Shown here piece by piece: positions 56,654-64,000 of a stretch of DNA of 64,000 nt. Position 1 is the first letter of the stretch. Every line of letters starts with the position of its first letter. A program made the translations under genes and the position numbers. This DNA is from Anaeramoeba flamelloides (taxonomy: Eukaryota > Metamonada > Anaeramoebidae), in assembly GCA_027625915.1 (NCBI GenBank), contig JANTQA010000033.1, positions 4,216,001-4,280,000 of the forward strand, in the 5' to 3' direction. The notes under the pieces were generated by a model that worked only from the letters and a program-made list of their open reading frames with translations, had not been told where the DNA came from and made no database searches.

Positions 56654-59107
56654 CAGAGAAAGGCAAACGGTGTATAAAAAATGATCTAAAAGTGTTTTTT
56701 TTCCTAATGACTCACTTTTATTTTAGTGAGTTGCTTGAATTTGTATGTTCTTTTATTATTTAAACTTTAATACTCTTATTCAGAAAAGAGTAATAGAGTT
56801 TTATTTTAAAATCCTAAAATAACTCCTCACTAAAAATACACCATTGTTAGAGAGGAGTAAAGAAAGCAATTCTGAAGTTTTTTTCCGTGTCGAGTCATCA
56901 CGAAAAAATCCAAAACACGGAGTACGTGTTCATTTTAGTATTTTAAGGCGTCTACGTCATCGTAAAGTGGTTGAAAAAGAATTTCAACTGATTTAAATTC
57001 ATTTTTTTAAATCATATTTCACTTTAAGTGTTTAAGAGCGTGTCACGAAAAAGAATTCAAATTTCTAAACCAAACACATCCATTTCAGTTCGTCAGAAAT
57101 TGAAAGTGAGGAGGAAGAATCGAAGAAAGAAGAAGAAACAAAGAGATACTGTTTTAAATAATAAAAACACAATCATTGTTTCAAATTCTGTTGAAAAGAT
57201 TGAAACGAAAACAAGAGTAAAATTATTTTGATAATTAATCCCAAAGAACTCAACTAATATTTATTTTTTTTTTCTTTTTCTTTTCTTTTCTTTTTTTCAA
57301 TAGGTGAACCTAAGTAACTTGGTTGAGATTCTAAAAGAACCCGATATGAATTGTTTTACTTTTCTTGAGTCGAATAAAGAAAAGATAAAAAAGGGGGGCT
57401 TTTATCAGATACTATGTCGGAAATGCGGTGCCACTATTTGTGGTTCGCGATACAGTATGAAAAGACATTTATTGACTAGTAAACACAGAAGAGGTTTTGG
57501 ACCAAATGGTCAGACAGCATCAGAGCTAATCATCCAGGATAGTGTAGACAGAGTCACACAAACCTTCCTGCAAGCTTCTGTGCCAATTGATAAATTTCAT
57601 CGGTTGGTCAATCGAGATTCGATTGTTGCGTTTCGATCACTTGGTTCAATTCCTTCAATAAGAACTGTGCGAAGGTCAATAGTACGAGTTCTTGAAGAGA
57701 AAAAGAGTAACATGAAAAGAGTACTTGTTGGACAGAGGTTTTGTCTAATGATGGACGAAACGACTGACATCACTTCACGCAGTTTGTGTGCTGTTGTGGT
57801 AACCAACTTGGATTTCCAATTGTGTCTCAAAGTCAAAGAAATGGATAGATGCGATGCCTCTTCATTGCAAAAACTCCTGGAAGAAACATTACTTGAATAC
57901 GAGATTGATTGGCAACAAATTACAAATTTTGTTACTGATGGTGCAAGAGCATGTGTTTCATTAGGAAGACGATTAAACGAACAATATGCAATACAACACA
58001 CTTTATGTGCTGCACACTTACTGCATCTCATTTCACAAAAATTAATGGAGTCTTTTCCAAACATCAATGGATTATGTAAATTGGTTCGTGTGTTTTTTAA
58101 GAGGGGAATACAAGCAGGCCGTAAGAAGCGATGGAGAAGTCAAAACATAACTGACATATCTCTTCCTTCAAAAAACACGCTGGGGAACTTGGTTAAAATG
58201 TGTTTCAGATGTGTTCATGAGACGCAAAAAACTTACTTACTTTTATAACCAAGGAGGAAACATCAGAAACTGCGAATCAAATGATAAAGTGTTTGACGAA
58301 TGAAGGAAGCATACAAGACCTCCGTTTCATTGAATATTTTTCAAGACTATTTACACCTTTGATAGATGGAATTCAAGAACGACAACTCCGAAAAGATACT
58401 TTAAATAGATGGCGAAATATCGAAACTTGGTTATTTAAAATGAGTGGGAAAGATTATGCAAAAATAATCAATTTATCGGTTAATAGCGGAACGATGGGGA
58501 AAATTATGGATTTTCTCAATAAAATAAGAAGATACAAGCCACGATGGGAAGATGCCAATAGAATCATTTATACGCATTTTTACTTATGCCCTGAACACAT
58601 TAAACCACTTATTGAAGACGAAAATAAACTATGTGATAAGATGCGTAAATACCTACGTGGAGATTTGATTGGTCAGTTCATTGACTTTCAAAATTTTTTG
58701 ATGAAAAAAAGATGAATCTTGTCATTCGCCTCACCTATACTGGACTGGAAAAAAACAAGTTTTTGGAGATTTGTCCAAACATTTTTTGAGCTTGTTAGTT
58801 ATGGAGCCTACTTCATGTGAAGTTGAAAGAGTCTTTTCACATGTCACTTATATTATGAATCCACGAAGAAATCGATTAAATACCGAAAATCTTGAAGCAG
58901 AAGTGATTTTCAGTTACAATACAATTAATTAAAATTTCTTTTTCATTTTTTTTTCATAATCTTTACTCATTTCTTTCTTAAAATAAATTCATCAAGAAAA
59001 ATAGAAAATTTCAATAAAGCACCTTTTCTGCACTTTTTTTTCGTTTTTCTTTTTTTTTAGTAACTTTCCGTGTTAATTTTTCATTTTACACCTTTTGCCT
59101 GTCTCTG
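56654..59107 (+). mobile_element. hAT-superfamily DNA transposon with exact 8-bp target duplication (2454 bp)
   Basis: Left terminal repeat CAGAGAAAGGCAAACGGTGT (56654-56673) and right, reverse-complemented, CAGAGACAGGCAAAAGGTGT: 18 of 20 positions match. ATAAAGAT is present directly outside both ends (56646-56653 and 59108-59115). An 8-bp duplication, a CAGAG start and a BED/RNase-H transposase inside are diagnostic of hAT. The perfect duplication argues for a fairly recent insertion. The element is less AT-rich than its surroundings. Confidence 0.97.
57346..58932 (+). pseudogene. hAT transposase, three frameshifts
   Basis: Order of hAT parts: BED-type zinc finger (CRKCGATICGSRYSMKRHL..H); RNase-H-like core with first Asp in MMDETTDITS and second in NFVTDGARACV; the CAAHLLHL motif; then a dimerisation tail (PTSCEVERVFSHV, NPRRNRLNTENLEAE). 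The frame changes three times, each explicable by one extra base in a homopolymer: A-run 58170-58175 (before RWGTWLKC), T-run 58241-58244, and A-run 58704-58710. After three +1 steps the original frame is regained and runs to TAA at 58930. Frame 1 stops at 58248. The start is uncertain: ATG 57346 is just before the finger. A basic open frame at 57028-57219 could be joined by a GTAAAA...TTCAATAG intron ending at 57303, but it has no ATG. As written it cannot make a full transposase. Confidence 0.93.
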
Positions 59108-59344
59108 ATAAAGATAAAACTTCAATGTTTAAAATATATCAGATTCACAAGAAAAAAGAAATTTGTTACATGAAATAGTTAGAATTAATCAAAGATTTAA
59201 CAATTGTAATTTACATAGGGAGGAGTGTGTTTTGTACTTTTTTTTTCTTCTTATTGACCTAATAAATAAGATTATCTTTTCAAATAAACTTTGTTGAAAT
59301 CAAAAAAGAAAAGAAAAAAAAAAATTATAAAAAATATTTTTGAA

Positions 59345-60000
59345 AATATTTAAACTAAACTCTTTTTCAAAAATTGTGACTCACCTGAAATAATAAATTG
59401 AAAAAAAAAAAATTATCCTTTAGTATTCAAGAACAATTAATAACTAAATATGATTTGTAATTCACTTTTAAGAAATTCTAAATATATAAAAGCCTGATAT
59501 ATTCAAAATTAAATATTAAAAAAAAATAAAACCAAAAAATAAAGAAAAGTGAGTAAAAATTTTCGAAATGAGCATTACCGATTTTTTATTACTAAACTTT
59601 TACTGAAAACAAGTAGAACAACAAGATTTTTTATGAATAGTTAAATCCATTTTCAAAGACATTACATAGTCAAAATTTTCTTAGTGATTATTTGTCTTTT
59701 CGAAGATCTCTTTTTTTTTTCAACATGATCTTTTGTAAAAAAAAAAAAGAAAAGAAAATATAATAAAAGAAAATTTGTCAAAAAAAAAAGAAAAAAAAGA
59801 ATAAAAGAAAAAAAAAAAAAGAAAAGAAAAACAAAAGAAAAACAAAAATTTGAAAAAGCAAAACTAAAATTTGCAAAATTAGAAAAAATGATTCTGATCT
59901 AAAAATTTATTTGAAAATATTTTTTATTAAAGAATATGGATTAAACCCTCAATACAACTTCCATTGACATTATAAAGGATGTCAAAATTTTTGAAAAATA
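59345..60000. repeat. Dispersed repeat family G, copy 2 (inverted relative to 10195-10850)
   Basis: Its reverse complement is collinear with 10195-10850 ('ttagatcagaatcattttttct', 'tcgaaaagacaaataatcact', 'gtttagtaataaaaaatc', 'attgttcttgaatactaaaggata', 'gtcacaatttttgaaa'). The central purine-rich tract (59740-59870) explains why no gene is seen here. Confidence 0.8.
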
Positions 60001-60289
60001 GTTTATTTCCTCAAAAGTTGGACAAATTTATTTTAAAATATCTTTCTTAAACCACAATCCTCATAATAATATTTAGATATACAAAATCACTCAAAAACTT
60101 TTCTTGGTTCTTTATCATAATTCAATTTTTATGTTAGTATGTTATTACATAAATAAAATATATTAAATTTTCTGATCTCTATTTTATTTGATATTATATA
60201 AGGATGAAAATTACCATTTATTATTTTCTTTAAGATTGGAAACAATCTTTTCATAACATGTTAATTTCGACTAATAATATTCAAATAGA

Positions 60290-61153
60290 ATGAAAAACAT
60301 AACAATTCATTTTATTATTTCAAAAATCATTCGTGACCTTTCCTTATTTCTAGTTTTTTTATTGAAATTAATTGTACATTGCTTTAAACAAAAACAACTA
60401 GAAAAGGAAAAACAAAAAGAAATGGAAAAAGAAAAAGAGAAAAAAATTTTAGATTTGAAAAAAAAACTATCAGGTATCTGTCGATTATATTTATCTGAAA
60501 ATGAAAATAATTTCATTGGAATACCAATTAATGAAAATACTACCACTCAAGAAATCATTGAGCAAAATTTGAAACGACCAAAAATCAAAATGCTTTTTAA
60601 AATCACTGAACAGGATAATTACAAATTATTTTATATTAAAGAACTCAAAGGAAATACAACAAATATCTTATTATATAGCGATCTTCCATATCAAATCCAG
60701 CAACGATGGCCAAAGACAATGACCAACAATTCTTGCAAATTTGTCTTTTTGCGAAAGACAGCCTTTGATTTAAAAATTGAAAGGATCCAAGAGGAGACAA
60801 GGAAAAGGAAATTGGAGGAAAAATTGAAAAAAAAGGAAACATTAAATAAATTAACCGAGGAAGAAAATAAAATCAATTTACCAATCTATTTTGTTTCCAA
60901 ACAAAAAACGGAGCAAATATCCATTGGAGGATCATCTAATTTAAACAATTTAATACAACTGATCATTGAATTGGACAAAGAAGGCAAAATGGATTTGCTT
61001 GCAAATGACGAAAAATCGTTAAGTGAAATCATGTTTAAAATAAGGCTAGTTTCAGGATTAGACATTCAATATATAGATGTCAATGCCAAAGTTACGGAGC
61101 TAAAACAAAAATACCTCTTTAATACGAGGTTTAAAATCCATTTTTTTCATTAA
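60290..61153 (+). CDS. Ras-association (RA) domain-like protein
   Basis: Open frame of 287 codons from an ATG. After a Lys/Glu coiled-coil-like stretch (about 34-60) comes a ubiquitin-like fold typical of RA domains at about 63-155: CRLYLSENENNFIGIPI, TTTQEIIEQNL, YKLFYIKEL, then LLYSDLPYQIQQRWP, matching the 'dE.Pl.iq..w' end of RA domains. RA domains bind Ras/Rap-type GTPases in the GTP state. A second charged helix (about 170-195) leads to a C-terminal region (INLPIYFVSKQKTEQISI) that could be another beta-grasp module but is not recognised. The first 33 residues are hydrophobic (SLFLVFLLKLIVHC) and follow intron-like 'ttatttctag' and 'acaactag' strings, so the true start may be downstream or in an unseen upstream exon. 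No catalytic domain is present. Confidence 0.7.
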   Translation: MKNITIHFIISKIIRDLSLFLVFLLKLIVHCFKQKQLEKEKQKEMEKEKEKKILDLKKKLSGICRLYLSENENNFIGIPINENTTTQEIIEQNLKRPKIKMLFKITEQDNYKLFYIKELKGNTTNILLYSDLPYQIQQRWPKTMTNNSCKFVFLRKTAFDLKIERIQEETRKRKLEEKLKKKETLNKLTEEENKINLPIYFVSKQKTEQISIGGSSNLNNLIQLIIELDKEGKMDLLANDEKSLSEIMFKIRLVSGLDIQYIDVNAKVTELKQKYLFNTRFKIHFFH

Positions 61154-61194
61154 AATTGGTGTTATTATACTAAAAGTCAAATTTTTCGGCACAG

Positions 61195-61710
61195 ATAAAA
61201 GGTTCCAAACAATCACAATAATACAATTTTATTCAAATTGGAAATAATTTCGATTTTTGACAAATATGAAAATCATTTTTTCATCTTTTGGTTTTCATTT
61301 CATTTTTAAATTAGGTAACTTGTTTTGTTCGATCCATTAATTTTTTTCAAAATTTGATATTCGGGTAAAGTTGAGTTATTCAAAATAGAAGAACTCAAAT
61401 AAAACTAGTTGGTAGTATCTAACCTTTTGATCGATCAATAATTCCTAATAGAATTTCAACAAATTTACCAAATGTATTTTACTTGTTTTGCTCTCTCCAA
61501 AATTTTTAACACACCCTTGATTTATTTGTATTGATAATTATTTATTTTTTATTTTGTGAGTATTGCATTTTATAAAAAAGTGTTAACATTTCAATTAGAA
61601 AATGATTCTAATTTGGTATTTCTTCTAGAATTGATTAAATCGGTTTTTTTTTTTTCACAAATCAAATTTTGGTGTGATAAAAAATTTGAATTGGGGTTTA
61701 TTTGACAAAT
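61195..61710. repeat. Dispersed repeat family R3, copy 3
   Basis: Lies directly downstream of the RA-like gene and is closest to the G-alpha intron copy. Shared blocks are listed under that copy. Confidence 0.8.
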
Positions 61711-61788
61711 TGATCAAAACCCTTCATTATTTTTTAATATCTCGAGTTTTTTATTTAAATTGGTCATACATTTTTTTCACCAAAAAAA

Positions 61789-62256
61789 TTGCTATTGTTT
61801 TTTTTTTGTTGTAAATTATTTCATCATACATATCTTGAAATAAAATCCATAGTCATTGATTCAATTTCTATAATAATATACAAGTTAATTTTCTATTTTC
61901 AATTGAAAAATAGATGCACTTACAAAAGATTATTTTTTATGAAAAAAAAAAAAAGCCCCACTTTTTTGGGAAATATTGTAGTCTTTATCTTCTCATTTTG
62001 GATGAATTCAAAAGAACATTACCTTGGAATTTATTTCTCTAGAACTATTTATAATTATTTTACAAAATATTTTTTTTTCAGATTTGTTTTGAAAATTCTT
62101 TTTTCAAATATTTTGAACAAAGCTAAAATAAATACTGTTTCAAAAATTAAGGAAAAGAGAAAAATTATTAACATCCACAATATAACTACAAAAGATTCAA
62201 CCCATAAAATAATTGAAAAAGAAAATATGAGAAAAAAATTCAGTCAGAATTCATAA
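61789..62256 (+). CDS. Doubtful 155-codon open frame
   Basis: Rich in Phe, Ile and Lys with a hydrophobic first half and a Lys/Asn-rich end (MRKKFSQNS). No motif is recognised and the composition equals that of spacer DNA. Its length is unusual for chance in such AT-rich DNA, so it is recorded. A 'tttttttttcag' string inside (about 62070) could be a splice acceptor, in which case only the last 60 codons would be exon. Confidence 0.2.
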   Translation: MLLFFFCCKLFHHTYLEIKSIVIDSISIIIYKLIFYFQLKNRCTYKRLFFMKKKKSPTFLGNIVVFIFSFWMNSKEHYLGIYFSRTIYNYFTKYFFFRFVLKILFSNILNKAKINTVSKIKEKRKIINIHNITTKDSTHKIIEKENMRKKFSQNS

Positions 62257-63070
62257 TTATTTTGATTTTTCAATTTAATCCGAAATAAATAATCATTAAA
62301 ATCAAACGAATTAATTCAATAAATCTTTTTTTCTGAAGATTAATCAAGAAAAATAACATATTTTCTAAATCAAAATTAGAATTAGGTGAATTAAATGAAA
62401 TTAATAATTTAATTCATTTGAAGAATTTCTTGAAAAATAAAAAGTAATTTCTTTCTCAAAAAATTTTTCTAACAAATGCTTTTCCTTTAGAAATAAAAAT
62501 AAAACCAAGTGAGAAGAAGTAATTATATCAAATTTTTACAGATAAGATCAAGAAATAAATATTTTTTAAATTTTTTATTGATCAAATTGATCTTTTTTTT
62601 TTGATTTCCCTTTTTTTGTTTTTTATATAAATATGTTATATGAGGATATATTAAACTCTCATATTTATTAAAATATTAATTAATTTGGTTAAAGATATAA
62701 TTTGATTAATTCAATTTTGCAGTAACTGTGGAACTCAAAATTGGTTAAATATAGAGCTACCTTATATATTAGATAAGATTTATCACTTTTCCAAAATATC
62801 TGATGGTATTTATATAGTCTAAAAAATAATATGTGTAAGGTTTAATTGTTTAATCCATCATTGTAATAACCATACAAAAGTGTTTTTTTTTTTTGGATTA
62901 ATTGTTGAATTGTTTATTTTAAAATTTTTTTTTTTTACCTATTTTGGAAAAATATAGATCTATCAATAAATCAAAAAAAAAAGAACTTTTAAAAGAATTG
63001 TTTGGCATTTGAAAGAGTTTAGAATCTCACGAATAATCTGAATATCAAAGGAGTAAGAAACATAAAAAAA
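62257..63070. other. AT-rich spacer before tRNA-Trp
   Basis: No gene or repeat recognised. Confidence 0.4.
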
Positions 63071-63142
63071 TGAGGATAGCAGGACTCGAACCTACAACCT
63101 TTCGGTTTGGAGCCGAATGCGCTACCATTACGCCATATCCCC
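63071..63142 (-). tRNA. tRNA-Trp (anticodon CCA)
   Basis: The minus strand gives acceptor stem GGGGATA/TATCCTC (one G-T pair), discriminator A, and anticodon stem TTCGG/CCGAA around CTCCAAA, so anticodon CCA. The T arm has GGTTCGAGTCC. Length is 72 nt with a short variable loop and no intron. A T7 terminator follows on the minus strand. Confidence 0.97.
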
Positions 63143-63452
63143 TTACATTTTTAAACAGGCTTTTCGAATTTATGAAATATAATATTTCGATAATTTGAAA
63201 AAAAAAAAAAAAAATTTTTGCTTTATTTTCTAAATTAAAAAGAAAAACTTTCTCAAGAATTAATCACCTGAAAATTTGAAACTCCAAATTTGAAGAGTTT
63301 CTTCTGTATTCACAATAATCAACGAACCTACAAAAAGAATTGAGGAAAAAAAAAACCATGTTCATTGCGTGATCGACAGACAACAAGGGTGGAGAAAGTA
63401 TTAAAATCAAGGATCAAAAGCAATGCTCATAAGCAGCGCTTCCTTGTGTGAC
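63143..63452. other. Short spacer between tRNA-Trp and CCDC25
   Basis: Includes the 3' untranslated region of the CCDC25 gene; A/T runs only. Confidence 0.4.
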
Positions 63453-64000
63453 TTAAAAAAAGTTGTTCTCATATTCTTCCAAATCGTTTGAGTCTTGGTT
63501 TGATTCCATGAGGTCTTCGTCCATCATCCAATTATAGCTTTTCATTTCTTTTTCCTTTTTTTTTTTCTGTTTGAGCTTTTGGATTTCTTTTTCTTCTTTC
63601 AATTTTTGTTTTTTGATTTCCATGGATTCTTGCTTTTGCCTCTTGAGCCACATCTTTTCAAAATCTGGGAAATGTTCTTTCCTTGTTTTCTTCAGTCGTA
63701 GCACAGTTGGACGGTCTTCTTTGACTTTTTGGATTGTGCGTACATTGCCTTCGTTTTTGTAATACACGGATCCGATTTCCATGCCTCGCTGTTTCAAAAG
63801 GTTGCTTGCAGGTGTGTAGTTGATGGCAACAAATTTTTTTTTTTTGCCCTCGATCGAGTAATACTTGGTTATTTGGCAGATGTCGTCTAATGTCTCTTGT
63901 GGAATGTCGTCCATCGTTTCTCCTTTACGCAAACGAAGATAGACATGAGGCGAAGACAGCCTTTTGACATGAAACCAAATGTCCTCAGGAAAATGGTATT
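63453..64000 (-). CDS. CCDC25: CCDC25 homologue (NFACT-R domain), 5' end outside the window
   Basis: The open frame runs off the right edge; the visible part encodes about 182 residues to the stop at 63453. The start codon is not in the window: the TTG near 63932 is internal, because the conserved frame continues upstream (YHFPEDIWFHVKRLSSPHVY). That segment and LRLRKGETMDDIP match the NFACT-R (DUF814) domain of CCDC25. A family-typical region YTPASNLLKQRGMEIGSV, an ERFPD-like KEHFPDFEK, a Lys/Glu coiled coil, and the conserved end SYNWMMDEDLMESNQDSND follow. In animals CCDC25 is a membrane-associated protein reported to bind extracellular DNA; the ancestral role is unclear, and related NFACT proteins act in ribosome quality control. 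No intron occurs in the visible part. GC content is above background. Confidence 0.93.
   Translation of the reverse strand, partial: YHFPEDIWFHVKRLSSPHVYLRLRKGETMDDIPQETLDDICQITKYYSIEGKKKKFVAINYTPASNLLKQRGMEIGSVYYKNEGNVRTIQKVKEDRPTVLRLKKTRKEHFPDFEKMWLKRQKQESMEIKKQKLKEEKEIQKLKQKKKKEKEMKSYNWMMDEDLMESNQDSNDLEEYENNFF

Noticed and set aside
57597-58067. 156-codon minus-strand frame within the hAT transposase
   Set aside because: Antisense shadow; the plus strand carries the BED, Asp-motif and CAAH signatures.
1-64000. CRISPR arrays, bacterial operons or prophage
   Set aside because: No regularly spaced direct repeats were seen; introns, Pol III tRNAs, LINE/hAT elements and eukaryotic protein families show nuclear eukaryotic DNA.

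Overview
The window is nuclear DNA from a very AT-rich eukaryotic microbe. It carries few, widely spaced protein genes. Five introns can be placed, all GT..AG; four are 95-226 nt and one is 3.85 kb. There are two nuclear-type tRNA genes with RNA polymerase III T-run terminators. The code is standard: no TAA, TAG or TGA lies inside any conserved gene. The lysine/asparagine-rich protein style and the Rho/Ras/heterotrimeric G-protein content point to an amoeboid protist. Anaeramoeba-type metamonads are one candidate, but the species is inferred, not proven.

Host genes, left to right: tRNA-Ser(TGA) (4428-4509, -); a DOCK-family Rac/Cdc42 exchange factor of 1773 aa in one exon (11251-16572, -); a two-exon unknown acidic/basic protein (25709-26433, +); a 2024-aa scaffold with a GW-repeat N-terminus and ten SH3 domains (32464-38538, +); ribosomal stalk protein P1 with one intron (43347-43915, -); a five-exon G-protein alpha subunit (48874-54112, +); a Ras-association-domain-like protein (60290-61153, +); tRNA-Trp(CCA) (63071-63142, -); and the C-terminal part of CCDC25, running off the right edge (63453-64000, -).

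Much of the space between genes, and the large G-alpha intron, is mobile DNA. It includes: a hAT element with an exact 8-bp target duplication (56654-59107); a 5'-truncated LINE with a 15-bp target duplication that landed inside an older inverted-repeat element (6059-7290); a second, badly decayed LINE reverse transcriptase (9178-10200); and many non-autonomous inverted-repeat or foldback elements with TA, TAA or TTAA at their ends. Several are nested, which gives a relative insertion order. Several repeat families recur two to four times within these 64 kb.

The transposon genes carry one-base excesses in homopolymer runs, while two host exons of 5.3 and 6.1 kb stay open. The transposon breaks therefore look like real decay rather than sequencing error. 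The protein genes are not an operon or a visible pathway. Four of the seven encode signalling or scaffold proteins of the kind used in actin and motility control (DOCK, SH3 scaffold, G-alpha, RA-like), which fits an amoeboid cell. Repeat boundaries were drawn by eye and are approximate unless an exact target duplication is stated.
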